NCBI GenBank assembly: GCA_902497095.1
Contig: CABVDD010000001.1
Coordinates: 1 to 64,000, forward strand
DNA length: 64,000 bases
Reading direction: 5' to 3'
Origin: an uncultured Faecalicoccus sp.
GTDB taxonomy: Bacteria; Bacillota_I; Bacilli_A; Erysipelotrichales; Erysipelotrichaceae
A program made the position numbers and the translations under genes. The notes beneath the pieces are model-generated. The model had not been told where the DNA came from. It worked only from the letters and a program-made list of their open reading frames with translations, and did not search any database. Positions 48,853 through 57,426 of this stretch are shown in pieces. Position 1 is the first letter of the stretch; each line of letters opens with the position of its first letter.

Positions 48853-51123
48853 ATGTCACATATCAATATTGATGGAGCACAAAATGTAGAAGTATCAAAA
48901 CCGATTCCCAGCCAGAAAAGTCCAGAAGAACAGCTGGAAATTATGGAAGCTTATACGCGTGCGCATCAAAACGGAGCGCATTTAGATAAAGCTTTTCGGG
49001 AAATCAATTGTTTAAAAGTTATTTTTCCACGTTTATTTCGTACTTTAGAGCCAGGTGATCAAATCGCCGGTCGGCTTGATTTTTTACCGATTGGATTTGG
49101 AAGTGTGACTTCCATTGGTGGTGTGGGTCACTATTGCGTCTTTCATAAATTACGTGCTTTTAAGACATTGTTAAAGACAGAAGAAGAAAAACGTCGTGTG
49201 GATGCTTTATATGAGTATTGGCAATATCACGATGTCAAATCGATTTATTGCCAGGATGTATTAACTCACGATACAACAGGACGTTTTATAGATTGTAAAT
49301 ATCCATTTATGGCTACGGCAAGATTGTCTGGTATGATGTTGGATTATCAAAAGCTGATGCGTTTGGGTGTCAATGGATTGATAGAAGAAATTCAAAAACA
49401 AGATCTTTCTAAACCTTTTATGCAAGCATCTTTAGAAGCTATGAATTTGTTTAAAGACGTAATTTCTTATCAGATCGAACTTGTCTGTCAGGCTAAAAAA
49501 GAGGCAGATGAAGCATGGAGACAAGATTTGGATCAAATGGAAGAAGATTTAATCTGGATCCAAGAGCATAAGCCGGTTACATTTCATCAGGCTTTACAGC
49601 TGTTTTGGCTTTATGCCTTATGTGCTGGTTGTATAAATTATGGAAGAATGGATATGGTCTTAGGTCCTTATTTGAAAAAAGATATGGATGAAGGAAAACT
49701 AAGCGAAGACAAGGCGTTGGAATATATTGCTTCTTTATGGAAAATGATTGAAAATCGTAGAACTACGGTAAATGGTCGTATTATTGTCGGCGGTAAAGGA
49801 AGAGAAGATGTAGAGGCTTGTGACTTATTTACTCGTTTGTGTTTAAAGGTTTGTAAGAAAGTGCGATATGTAGAACCACAGTTTACGCTTCGTTTTGATC
49901 ATAATACACCAGAAGATATTTTGGATATGGCATATGAGTGTATTGCTTCAGGAGCCACGTATCCTACTTTATATAATGATGATGTCAACGTTCCGGCTGT
50001 GCAGTATGCGATGCGAGTGCCAGAAAAAGTGGCCGAACAATATGTTCCATTTGGTTGCGGAGAGTATGTGATCCAGGGAAAAAGTGTAGGAACACCCAAT
50101 ACGCTGTTAAACATGTTGAAACTGTTACAGATTTCTATGAATGAGGGGATCGATCCCATGGATGGCATATATAAAGCCGGTCCTGTAACGTGTAAGCCTT
50201 TGAAGGAATTAAAAACATTTGAAGATTTGATGGACCAATATCAAAAAGTGCAGGACTATTATTTCGATTTAAGCATTTACGCACAAAAACATTCATATGA
50301 GATCATGAATCAGGAAGTTAGCTTTTTGTTTACTTCCATTTTGATGGATGATTGTATTCATCGTGAAAAGGCTTTGTTGGATGGTGGTGTTGAAATTTTA
50401 GGTGGTACCAATGAAACATATGGCAATATCAATGCCAGTGATGCCCTATATGCCATAAAAACGTTGGTATTTGATCAAAAGAAATATACGTTGGAACAAT
50501 TAAATGAAGCAGCTTTACATGATTTTAAAGGCTATGAAAGAATTCAAAAAGATTTATTGAAACAAGATAAATACGGCAACGATAAAAAAGAGTGTGATAG
50601 TCTTGCCAATCGTTGTTATGAATATGTAGCTAAGGGTATACGACAACGAGGAATCGATGCGGGATTAGGCTATTATTTGATCGTTATTTCCAATAATCAA
50701 ACGAATACAGACTGGGGACATCAAACCGATGCCAGTCTGGATGGACGAAATAAAGGGGTGTATATGAATCCGGCTAACAACCCGCAAGGAGGTGCTGCTC
50801 AATCTGGACCAACAGCTGTTTTAAATTCATTGGTTCATTTTGATGCGAAGTATCATGGCGGCAGTGTACAAAATATTAAATTTACGCCTCGTATGATGCA
50901 TGAAGATAAGGAAAAAGTGAAGGCTTTATTTCAGACATATTTTGAAAATGGTGGTTGCCAATTGATGGTTACGGTAGTAGATCACGGACAATTGGAAGAT
51001 GCGCAAAAACATCCAGAGAAATACCCAGATCTGATTGTTAGAGTGGCCGGTTATTCGGCCGTGTTTGTAAATTTGACCAGAGATATACAAGATGAGTTAT
51101 TAAGCAGGACTTTATATGATTAG
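48853..51123 (+). CDS. Glycyl-radical enzyme of the PFL2/dehydratase type, unassigned subfamily
   Basis: A 756-residue glycyl-radical enzyme. The radical is carried by Gly733 in RVAGYSAVFVN near the C-terminus. The thiyl-radical cysteine is Cys402 in VPFGCGEYV, with Glu404 as likely general base. In characterised eliminating GREs (glycerol, choline, hydroxyproline, propanediol) this loop is generally GCxEP with Val or Ile between Cys and Glu. Here Gly stands between and Pro is absent, so the substrate cannot be transferred from those. Pyruvate formate-lyase, with adjacent cysteines, is ruled out. The activase follows with an 8-base overlap, then DeoR, HAD and NanE genes, suggesting a sugar or sugar-phosphate-related carbon source (inference). 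GGAGGG fixes the start at 48853 rather than 48796. Confidence 0.9.
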   Translation: MSHINIDGAQNVEVSKPIPSQKSPEEQLEIMEAYTRAHQNGAHLDKAFREINCLKVIFPRLFRTLEPGDQIAGRLDFLPIGFGSVTSIGGVGHYCVFHKLRAFKTLLKTEEEKRRVDALYEYWQYHDVKSIYCQDVLTHDTTGRFIDCKYPFMATARLSGMMLDYQKLMRLGVNGLIEEIQKQDLSKPFMQASLEAMNLFKDVISYQIELVCQAKKEADEAWRQDLDQMEEDLIWIQEHKPVTFHQALQLFWLYALCAGCINYGRMDMVLGPYLKKDMDEGKLSEDKALEYIASLWKMIENRRTTVNGRIIVGGKGREDVEACDLFTRLCLKVCKKVRYVEPQFTLRFDHNTPEDILDMAYECIASGATYPTLYNDDVNVPAVQYAMRVPEKVAEQYVPFGCGEYVIQGKSVGTPNTLLNMLKLLQISMNEGIDPMDGIYKAGPVTCKPLKELKTFEDLMDQYQKVQDYYFDLSIYAQKHSYEIMNQEVSFLFTSILMDDCIHREKALLDGGVEILGGTNETYGNINASDALYAIKTLVFDQKKYTLEQLNEAALHDFKGYERIQKDLLKQDKYGNDKKECDSLANRCYEYVAKGIRQRGIDAGLGYYLIVISNNQTNTDWGHQTDASLDGRNKGVYMNPANNPQGGAAQSGPTAVLNSLVHFDAKYHGGSVQNIKFTPRMMHEDKEKVKALFQTYFENGGCQLMVTVVDHGQLEDAQKHPEKYPDLIVRVAGYSAVFVNLTRDIQDELLSRTLYD

Positions 51124-52006
51124 TGTATCCAATATTGAACGTTTTGCGACGCATGATGGACCAGGAATTCGTACTACGATTTTCTTAAAAGGATGCAGCT
51201 TACATTGTCCATGGTGTGCCAATCCTGAAACTTGGGATGTACATCCTGTTTTGATGCATAAAGAAAATAAATGTGTACGATGTCATTCGTGTTTAAAAGT
51301 TTGTACAAAACAGGCAATCTCTTTTCAACCAGAGTTTACACTAAATCGCAATGTATGTGATGGATGCGCTCTTTGCGTGGATGCGTGTCTTCTAGAAGCA
51401 TTAGAAATATCGGGTAAGTGGATGGGAATAGAAGAAATTGTAGAAGAAGTACAAAAAGATGATCGATATTATCAAAAGTCAAATGGTGGTGTGACACTTT
51501 CTGGAGGAGAGCCTTTGTTTCAGTTTGATGAAGTTTTTTTGTTGATTCGTACACTTCATGAAAAAGGCTATTATTTAGCTTTAGAAACAACAGGAAACTA
51601 TCCTTTGGAACATTTAAAAAAAGTGGAACCTTATATTGATTTGTTTTTGATGGATTGTAAACATTTAAATTCTGAAACATTACAAAAAGTAACAGGTGCA
51701 GATTTTGATCAAATTCAGAAAAACTTTTTATATCTATCTCATCATTGTCCTGAAAAAGTCATTGTTCGTATGCCGGTGATTTGGAATTTTAATGAAGATC
51801 AGATTGAAAAAACGATCGATCAGGCATCTCGTTTGGGATTTTCAGAAGTGGATCTTTTACCTTTTCATTCTTTAGGAAAAAACAAATGGGAAAATTTAAA
51901 TAAAGTATATCCATATGCATCCTATCCCATGATGAAAAAAGAAACTTTAAATGCTTTTGTTGCGTATGGAAAGACAAAGAACATATACGTCAAAATAGGA
52001 GGATAA
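51116..52006 (+). CDS. Glycyl-radical enzyme activating enzyme (radical SAM)
   Basis: A 296-residue activase that abstracts hydrogen from the glycyl residue of its partner. The radical SAM cluster motif is CSLHCPWC near residues 29-36. An inserted ferredoxin domain (about 52-95) has two CxxCxxCxxxC sets (CVRCHSCLKVC, CDGCALCVDAC), as in activases of dehydratase-type GREs. The GGVTLSGGEP motif near 123-132 binds SAM. It overlaps the GRE stop by 8 bases. The pair is therefore dedicated, distinct from NrdDG at the right end of the window. Confidence 0.93.
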   Translation: MISVSNIERFATHDGPGIRTTIFLKGCSLHCPWCANPETWDVHPVLMHKENKCVRCHSCLKVCTKQAISFQPEFTLNRNVCDGCALCVDACLLEALEISGKWMGIEEIVEEVQKDDRYYQKSNGGVTLSGGEPLFQFDEVFLLIRTLHEKGYYLALETTGNYPLEHLKKVEPYIDLFLMDCKHLNSETLQKVTGADFDQIQKNFLYLSHHCPEKVIVRMPVIWNFNEDQIEKTIDQASRLGFSEVDLLPFHSLGKNKWENLNKVYPYASYPMMKKETLNAFVAYGKTKNIYVKIGG

Positions 52007-52007
52007 G

Positions 52008-52784
52008 ATGTTAACAGAAGAAAGAATGGTTCGAATCATGGATCTACTTCATAAAAATTCATTTGTGTCGATCCAGGATTTAATGAAACGTTTTCAAGTA
52101 TCTCGTTCATCTATTATGCGTGATTTACAAGAGTTAGAAGAACAAGGACGCATTTTACGTGTACGAGGCGGTGCCAGTCTTGTAGATACAGATGTCTTGT
52201 TGTCGCGATACAATGAACCGGCTGTGCAGTTTAAAGAAGATACACAAAAAGATGCGAAAAAAATAATTTGTCATAAGGCAATAGAAGAAGTACATGATGG
52301 GGATTGTATTTTTATTGATGCGGGAACAACACCAGTCTATTTATTAGAAGGCTTAAAACATAAAGATGTAGAGCTGGTTACGACAAACACATACCTGTTA
52401 GAAAGATTGCCGTTGGATTTTAAAGGACATGTGTATTTACTGGGCGGCGAGTTTTCTAAAAAGTATGATTCTTCATTTGGATCAATGACTACACAGTTAT
52501 TGAAACAGTTTCGCTTTGATCTTTGTTTTTTAACGGCCAATGGCATCAGTGTACAAGAAGATGAAGCGTATGTCTTTGATATGCATATAGGTACGATCAA
52601 AAAAGAAGTACAGATGCGCAGTCGAAAAAGTATCTTGTTGATAGACCATACTAAATTAAAGACAAGGGCTTTTTATACCTGGTCAAATTTATCGTCTTTT
52701 TCAAAAGTATATATGGATACATATCCAAAGAACGAAAGAATACCGGAAAACTTTAAAATTTGTAAGGAGATAGAAAATGATTAA
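52008..52784 (+). CDS. DeoR/GlpR family transcriptional regulator
   Basis: A 258-residue DeoR-type regulator. The HTH (about 6-60: ERMVRIMDLLHKNSFVSIQDLMKRFQVSRSSIMRDLQELEEQG) is followed by a sugar-phosphate sensor domain (DCIFIDAGTTPVYL, ELVTTNTYLLE, VYLLGGEFSKKYDSSFG). These usually repress sugar operons and release on binding a phosphorylated sugar. It starts one base after the activase stop and overlaps the HAD gene by 8 bases. The GRE operon is thus probably self-regulated and its substrate is likely connected to a phosphosugar. Confidence 0.9.
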   Translation: MLTEERMVRIMDLLHKNSFVSIQDLMKRFQVSRSSIMRDLQELEEQGRILRVRGGASLVDTDVLLSRYNEPAVQFKEDTQKDAKKIICHKAIEEVHDGDCIFIDAGTTPVYLLEGLKHKDVELVTTNTYLLERLPLDFKGHVYLLGGEFSKKYDSSFGSMTTQLLKQFRFDLCFLTANGISVQEDEAYVFDMHIGTIKKEVQMRSRKSILLIDHTKLKTRAFYTWSNLSSFSKVYMDTYPKNERIPENFKICKEIEND

Positions 52785-53547
52785 GATCATATTTTTTGAT
52801 ATTGATGGAACTTTGCTTCCGCTCAAACAGAAAGATTTAAGTCCTGAATTAAAGCTGGCTTTACGAACTCTACGGCAAAAAGGAATTAAACTTTTTCTGG
52901 CATCCGGAAGGCCGAAATTTGCCTTGCCTAAATTTTCAGGTGTCGAATTTGATGGTGCCATTTCATTTAATGGGCAGTATTGTTTTGATCATGAAAGAGT
53001 ACTTTATGATCATGAAATGGATGCCAATGAAGTAAAAATCGTTTATGCTAACGCCAGACGGATGGGTAAAGCTATGGTTGCCTGTCATCAAGATTCTATG
53101 TTTTGTGATCGACATGAAAAAATGTTGGATGAATATTTTACGATTGCCAGACATTCGATTCATCATATTGACGATTTTTCATCATATTTGAACAAACCGG
53201 TATATCAAATGATGGCCGCTATACCAGAAACACAGGAAGAGAGACTTCTTCAAGGTACAAAACATATTCAAATCGTTCGCTGGTGGCCTTATGCCTGTGA
53301 TTTGATTCCGAAGGATGGTGGAAAAGGCAAGGCTGTACAAGGGGTATTAAAAGCTTATGGACTGAAAGTAGAAGAAGCTATGGCTTTTGGAGATGGTGGC
53401 AATGATCTTGATATGTTACAGGCCGTGGGTTTAAGTGTTGCGATGGGCAATGGTTTACAGTCTGTAAAAGATTGTTGTGTTTATACTACAAAAACGGCAA
53501 AAGAAGATGGCGTAGTTTACGCTTTAAAACATTTTAAATTGATTTAG
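52777..53547 (+). CDS. Cof-type HAD phosphatase of the GRE operon
   Basis: A 256-residue HAD-IIB hydrolase: DIDGTLLP (motif I, about residues 8-15), ASGRP, and GDGGNDLDML (motif IV, near 208). The C2B cap lies between. It would dephosphorylate a sugar phosphate or related metabolite. Unlike its paralogues at 3939 and 9899, it is embedded in the glycyl-radical operon, overlapping the DeoR gene and sitting 11 bases before nanE. It may thus act on an intermediate or by-product of that pathway. Confidence 0.87.
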   Translation: MIKIIFFDIDGTLLPLKQKDLSPELKLALRTLRQKGIKLFLASGRPKFALPKFSGVEFDGAISFNGQYCFDHERVLYDHEMDANEVKIVYANARRMGKAMVACHQDSMFCDRHEKMLDEYFTIARHSIHHIDDFSSYLNKPVYQMMAAIPETQEERLLQGTKHIQIVRWWPYACDLIPKDGGKGKAVQGVLKAYGLKVEEAMAFGDGGNDLDMLQAVGLSVAMGNGLQSVKDCCVYTTKTAKEDGVVYALKHFKLI

Positions 53548-53558
53548 GAGGATGACAA

Positions 53559-54326
53559 ATGAAAACTACAGATCCAAAGAAAATTGCAGTATTAGAAAAA
53601 TTAAAAGGTGGTTTGATCGTATCTTGTCAAACCCAAAAGGATGAACCAATCTATACACCGGATATGGTAGTGAAAATGGCTGAATGTGCTAAATGGGCCG
53701 GCGCCGTTGGTTTGCGCTTAAATTCACCGGAACAGATACGACAAGTCAAAGAAGCCAATCTTGGTTTACCAATCATCGGTTTATATAAAGTCTGGCATGA
53801 TGATACGGATGTATTTATTACACCGACCATGAAAGAGGTGGATGAGATCGTTGAAGCTGGCGCTGATATTATCGCATTGGATTGCACATCACAAATCACG
53901 CATGAAAAAACTATCGCTTGGGATTTATTACCACAAGTTCGAAAGAAATATCCAAATCATTTGATCTTTGCGGACTGTTCCAATATCGAAGAAGCTATAC
54001 ATGCTTCTCAAAATGGTGCTGAAATCGTAGCCCCTACTTTATACGGTTATACAAAGAAGACAGAAAATATTGAAGGGGCCAATTATCGCATGGTTGCGGA
54101 TATGTGTCGAGCCGTTGGAGATGATGCCAAAGTCATTATGGAAGGACATTTATATACACCGGAAGATGCGATGAAATGTATTTTTATTGGCTGTCATGCG
54201 GTAGTAGTTGGTTCTGCCATTACCAGACCACATTATATTGCCAAACGGTTTGTAGATTGTTTAAGTAAATATCAAGACGATTGGCGCATTGCGGAAAAAG
54301 CACACCATACCAATGAATTGAAATAA
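53559..54326 (+). CDS. nanE: NanE-type N-acylmannosamine-6-phosphate 2-epimerase family protein
   Basis: A 255-residue TIM-barrel enzyme of the NanE family, which converts ManNAc-6-P to GlcNAc-6-P in sialic acid breakdown. Motifs are LKGGLIVSCQTQKDEPIY near the N-terminus, PIIGLYKVWHDDTDVFITPT (catalytic Lys near 75), AGADIIALDCT and VIMEGHLYTPEDA (catalytic Glu). The KR to KV change and HLYTPEDA in place of RIxTPEE are small departures from the usual enzyme. No nanA, nanK or sialidase gene is near, so either the pathway is dispersed or this homologue epimerises another 2-deoxy or 2-amino sugar phosphate made in the GRE pathway. It ends the operon. Confidence 0.82.
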   Translation: MKTTDPKKIAVLEKLKGGLIVSCQTQKDEPIYTPDMVVKMAECAKWAGAVGLRLNSPEQIRQVKEANLGLPIIGLYKVWHDDTDVFITPTMKEVDEIVEAGADIIALDCTSQITHEKTIAWDLLPQVRKKYPNHLIFADCSNIEEAIHASQNGAEIVAPTLYGYTKKTENIEGANYRMVADMCRAVGDDAKVIMEGHLYTPEDAMKCIFIGCHAVVVGSAITRPHYIAKRFVDCLSKYQDDWRIAEKAHHTNELK

Positions 54327-54344
54327 AAAGTATATTCACAAATT

Positions 54345-54387
54345 GACTGTATAGAGTATTTAAAATCTATACAGTCTTTCTCTTTTT
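54345..54387 (+). terminator. Terminator of the glycyl-radical operon
   Basis: A perfect 11-base stem GACTGTATAGA / TCTATACAGTC (54345-54355, 54366-54376) followed by a T-rich tail. Confidence 0.82.
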
Positions 54388-54393
54388 CAGGTG

Positions 54394-54399
54394 TATAAT
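54394..54399 (+). promoter_or_regulatory. -10 element of the MATE gene, very close to the start codon
   Basis: TATAAT at 54394-54399 ends only 7 bases before ATG 54407. There is no Shine-Dalgarno sequence. Initiation 7 bases after the -10 would give a leaderless transcript. Confidence 0.5.
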
Positions 54400-54406
54400 T
54401 TAAATT

Positions 54407-55771
54407 ATGAAAAATAGACAAGTTGATTTCTCGAATGGAAGAATTTTGGAAAATATTGTAATGTGTGCTGCTCCTATGTTAGTGGCACAGCTTTTAAACT
54501 TGATGTATAACATCGTGGATCGTATCTACATAGGTAAGATCGAAGGAATTGGTGTAGTCGCTTTGGGTGGTGTAGGACTTTGTTTTCCTATCATTTCATT
54601 GATTACAGCCTTTACCAATCTGTTTGGGGCAGGTGGAGCTCCTTTATGTTCGATAGAACGAGGAAAAAGAAATATAGAAAAAGCTTCTCGCATTATGAAT
54701 ATTTCTTTTTATATGTTGATTTTTACAGCTATCGTATTAACAATTTTAGGAATCCTTTTCAGTAAGCCCTTATTATATATATTTGGCGCCAGCAACACGA
54801 CGATTCAATACGCTTTGCCATATATGCGAATTTATTTTATGGGTACAATTTTTTCTATGATTGCCTTAGGCATGAATCCTTTTATCAATGCACAAGGCTT
54901 TGCCAGTACTGGCATGATGACAATTTTTATTGGTGCCATTACGAATATTATCTTGGATCCTATCTTTATTTTTGGCTTTGGTCTAGGGGTGGAAGGTGCA
55001 GCTATTGCGACTGTTTTATCACAAATTATCTCTGCCATTTTTGTTCTTCGATTTTTGATGAGCAATACACCCGAATTAAAGCTGCATCGTTTAAAAGAAG
55101 TAGAGTTTCAATGGAAAGAAATGAAAGATGTGATCAGTCTAGGATCTTCCAGCTTTGTGATGCAGTGTACAAATGGCCTGGTGCAGATTGCCTGCAACAG
55201 CATGCTTTCGCAAGTTGGATCTGACCTTTACATTTCCTGCATGACTGTCATTAATTCCGTTCGTCAGATATTAGAAGTGCCAGTACTTGCCATAGGCGAT
55301 GGTGCAAGTCCGATACTTAGTTATAATTATGGAGCTGGAAATGATAAAGGCGTTAAAAAAGCCATTCGAATCATAACTTTTGCAGGAGTTGTCTATACTC
55401 TTATCGCCTGGTTATTTATCATCTTATTTCCACAGTTTTTTATTCACATTTTTAATAGTGAACCAGATCTTTTGCAAATTGCCATACCGGCGATGCATGT
55501 TTATTTCTTTGCCTTTGTATTTCAAGCTTTCCAATATTGCGGACAAACTGTATTTAAATCACTAAATAAAAAGAAACAAGCTATTTTCTTTTCACTTTTA
55601 AGAAAAGTAGTGATCGTAGTACCTTTGACTTTTATATTACCTCATATAGGCTTTGGAGCAATGGGTGTGTTTATGGCAGAACCAATATCCAATTTTATTG
55701 GTGGATCGATCTGCTTTATGACAATGTTAGTAACGGTTTATTTTAAAATGGGAGTGCAAAATAAAATGTAA
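54407..55771 (+). CDS. MATE family multidrug/organic-cation exporter
   Basis: A 454-residue membrane protein with about 12 hydrophobic helices and the two-fold MATE pattern (LVAQLLNLMYNIVDRIYIGKI near the start, LGSSSFVMQCTNGLVQIACNSMLSQVG at the start of the second half near 240). MATE exporters drive out cationic drugs or metabolites using sodium or proton gradients. The only -10 lies 7 bases ahead of the start codon and no ribosome binding site exists, so translation may be leaderless. Transcription is separate from the GRE operon because of the strong terminator between them. Confidence 0.9.
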   Translation: MKNRQVDFSNGRILENIVMCAAPMLVAQLLNLMYNIVDRIYIGKIEGIGVVALGGVGLCFPIISLITAFTNLFGAGGAPLCSIERGKRNIEKASRIMNISFYMLIFTAIVLTILGILFSKPLLYIFGASNTTIQYALPYMRIYFMGTIFSMIALGMNPFINAQGFASTGMMTIFIGAITNIILDPIFIFGFGLGVEGAAIATVLSQIISAIFVLRFLMSNTPELKLHRLKEVEFQWKEMKDVISLGSSSFVMQCTNGLVQIACNSMLSQVGSDLYISCMTVINSVRQILEVPVLAIGDGASPILSYNYGAGNDKGVKKAIRIITFAGVVYTLIAWLFIILFPQFFIHIFNSEPDLLQIAIPAMHVYFFAFVFQAFQYCGQTVFKSLNKKKQAIFFSLLRKVVIVVPLTFILPHIGFGAMGVFMAEPISNFIGGSICFMTMLVTVYFKMGVQNKM

Positions 55772-55829
55772 TAATATATAGTGTATTCATAGGAATTGTG
55801 AATGAGTTATAAAAGAGGATAAAGATAGA

Positions 55830-56282
55830 ATGCAGGAACTAGAAATGATAAATGATAATATATTTTATGTTTGTTCACTTATTGAATTTATTGGGCGAAA
55901 AACTAAAAATCATAGAGGGGACATAGTTTCTAAACTTACAAATAAACAATTGATGAATGAATTAGAAGATGCTGCTGTTAATCATTCTTTATCATTTGAA
56001 CAAGTTAGTGACGAATGGATAGAGAAGTATAAAATTAGAATGGGTACTTATGATACAATTACCAATTGTAGTTTTAAAATTCCTAGTTATACTTCTATAG
56101 GAAAAGTGTATTCCACTCTAATCTTATCAGTAGACAAAGAAAATAATTCTTTAATTCAGTCTATACGTGATGTGTTTTCTTCATTCATTATAGATGAAAT
56201 TACGTATTTTGAATCTAGTGTATATTACAGTAATCCAAGTTATTTGTACTGGTCTTATAAAGAAGGAAAACTGCTTGATTGA
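55830..56282 (+). CDS. Uncharacterised protein translationally coupled to Fic
   Basis: A 150-residue soluble protein of no family I can name with certainty. It has a helical N-terminus (NIFYVCSLIEFIGRKTKNHRGDIVSKL) and a middle segment FEQVSDEWIEKYKIRMGTYDTITNCSFKIPSYTSIGKVYSTLI that looks conserved in style. Its stop overlaps the likely start of the Fic gene (TTGA). Gene order (small partner first, Fic second) fits an antitoxin-toxin arrangement. A short SVDKEN (residues 100-105) matches the S/TxxxE(G/N) form of Fic inhibitory helices, but it is not clearly helical, so antitoxin function is unproven. The region is more AT-rich than its neighbours. Confidence 0.55.
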   Translation: MQELEMINDNIFYVCSLIEFIGRKTKNHRGDIVSKLTNKQLMNELEDAAVNHSLSFEQVSDEWIEKYKIRMGTYDTITNCSFKIPSYTSIGKVYSTLILSVDKENNSLIQSIRDVFSSFIIDEITYFESSVYYSNPSYLYWSYKEGKLLD

Positions 56283-56914
56283 AAGAATACAAAATGACAT
56301 TAAAGAATAAATTAAATATTACAAATTCTTTGAGCCTGGCACATGCAGAAGAAAAAATAAGTAAAAAGAAAGCAGTGCAACTTTTTGATTTAGGCTTACT
56401 TGAAACGATAGAAGCAGGTACTTTTAAAGGCCTTGCGTATATTCATAAGTTTCTTTTTGAAGATATTTACGATTTTGCGGGAAAAATAAGAGATGAGAAT
56501 ATCGCAAAAGGATCGTTTCGTTTTGCCTCGGTGATGTACTTGAAGGAAACTTTAGAAAATATAAGTAAAAGGCCACAATCAAATTTTGATGAAATCATTG
56601 AAAAATATGTAGAAATGAATATAGCCCATCCTTTTAGAGAAGGCAATGGTAGAAGTATGCGAATCTGGCTGGATATTATACTTAAAAAAGAATTGAATCA
56701 GGTTATTGACTGGAGCAAAGTGAATCAAGAAGATTATTTGTTTGCGATCGAAAGAAGTCCAGTTCGGGATATGGAAATTAAGATGCTTTTGAAAGAGGCT
56801 TTAACAAAACAAGTTGATAATCGTGAAGTTTTTATGAAGGGAATCGATACAAGTTATGCTTATGAAGGGTATAATACCTTCAAGGCACAAGAATTATCAC
56901 CTGAAAAGAAATAG
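56279..56914 (+). CDS. Fic/DOC family AMP-transferase
   Basis: A 211-residue Fic protein. The catalytic loop HPFREGNGRSMR spans His117 to Arg128 and is complete, so the protein should be able to transfer AMP (or another nucleotide part) to a protein hydroxyl. The flap region precedes it (KGSFRFASVMYLKETLE). No autoinhibitory S/TxxxE(G/N) helix was found in the protein itself, implying that control lies in the partner gene upstream. A TTG at 56279 overlapping the partner stop gives the longest product. ATG 56294 is the alternative, and neither has a strong ribosome binding site. Likely an accessory toxin-antitoxin-like module. Confidence 0.82.
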   Translation: MKEYKMTLKNKLNITNSLSLAHAEEKISKKKAVQLFDLGLLETIEAGTFKGLAYIHKFLFEDIYDFAGKIRDENIAKGSFRFASVMYLKETLENISKRPQSNFDEIIEKYVEMNIAHPFREGNGRSMRIWLDIILKKELNQVIDWSKVNQEDYLFAIERSPVRDMEIKMLLKEALTKQVDNREVFMKGIDTSYAYEGYNTFKAQELSPEKK

Positions 56915-56980
56915 AATCTTATATTGCTTGGAAACAGCATAAGGAATGGATAAGCTCCTGAAATTAGAGACTATTCTCTT

Positions 56981-57337
56981 ATGGCATTTACTGTAAATAA
57001 AGGAGTTAGCCCGAAAGGAAAACAATATGACAGAGAAGTCCTTGTTAAAGATGCTAAAAATAAGCATTACAGGGAAACCAAATTAGGAAACTTTATTTAT
57101 AGTTTCAACAATTTAGAAACAGGATCTATAGAACTAAATAGGTTTGGAAAAATTTGTATTTTTTCAATTTATAGCGTATTTAAATCTATTGGGATTGCTG
57201 AATCAGATTTTATAGGAAGAAGATTTGCTCGAAAAGATTTTAAATGGAGACAAGGTGTTGTCTATGGACAATGGCGAATGTACGAATCAGATTTTTTGGG
57301 AATTGAAGTTGCTGTTGCAATTTTAAAAGAGCTATAA
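56981..57337 (+). CDS. Hypothetical protein, possibly a fragment
   Basis: An open frame of 118 residues with no recognised domain, no signal peptide and no membrane segment. It is rich in Phe, Lys and Gly. The upstream region has no good ribosome binding site. It lies in the AT-rich accessory patch with the Fic pair. It may be a remnant of a mobile or toxin-associated gene rather than an intact gene. Called only because the frame is long for this base composition and in the direction of its neighbours. Confidence 0.35.
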   Translation: MAFTVNKGVSPKGKQYDREVLVKDAKNKHYRETKLGNFIYSFNNLETGSIELNRFGKICIFSIYSVFKSIGIAESDFIGRRFARKDFKWRQGVVYGQWRMYESDFLGIEVAVAILKEL

Positions 57338-57426
57338 GATGTATTGGAATACTACATCAATAACAGCTGTGCATTCAAGCTGCCAAGAGAACGCTGTGAT
57401 ATAATGGAATCAAAGAAAGAATGGTT

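Noticed and set aside
48853..51123. Pyruvate formate-lyase
   Set aside because: The adjacent Cys-Cys pair of PFL is absent; the enzyme has a single Cys402 followed by Gly-Glu and an activase with a ferredoxin insert.
53559..54326. Sialic acid catabolic operon
   Set aside because: Only a NanE-like gene is present; nanA, nanK, sialidase and sialic acid transporters are absent from the window, and the gene is the last of the glycyl-radical operon.
56279..56914. Autoinhibited (class III) Fic protein
   Set aside because: No S/TxxxE(G/N) inhibitory motif was found near the ends of the Fic protein itself.
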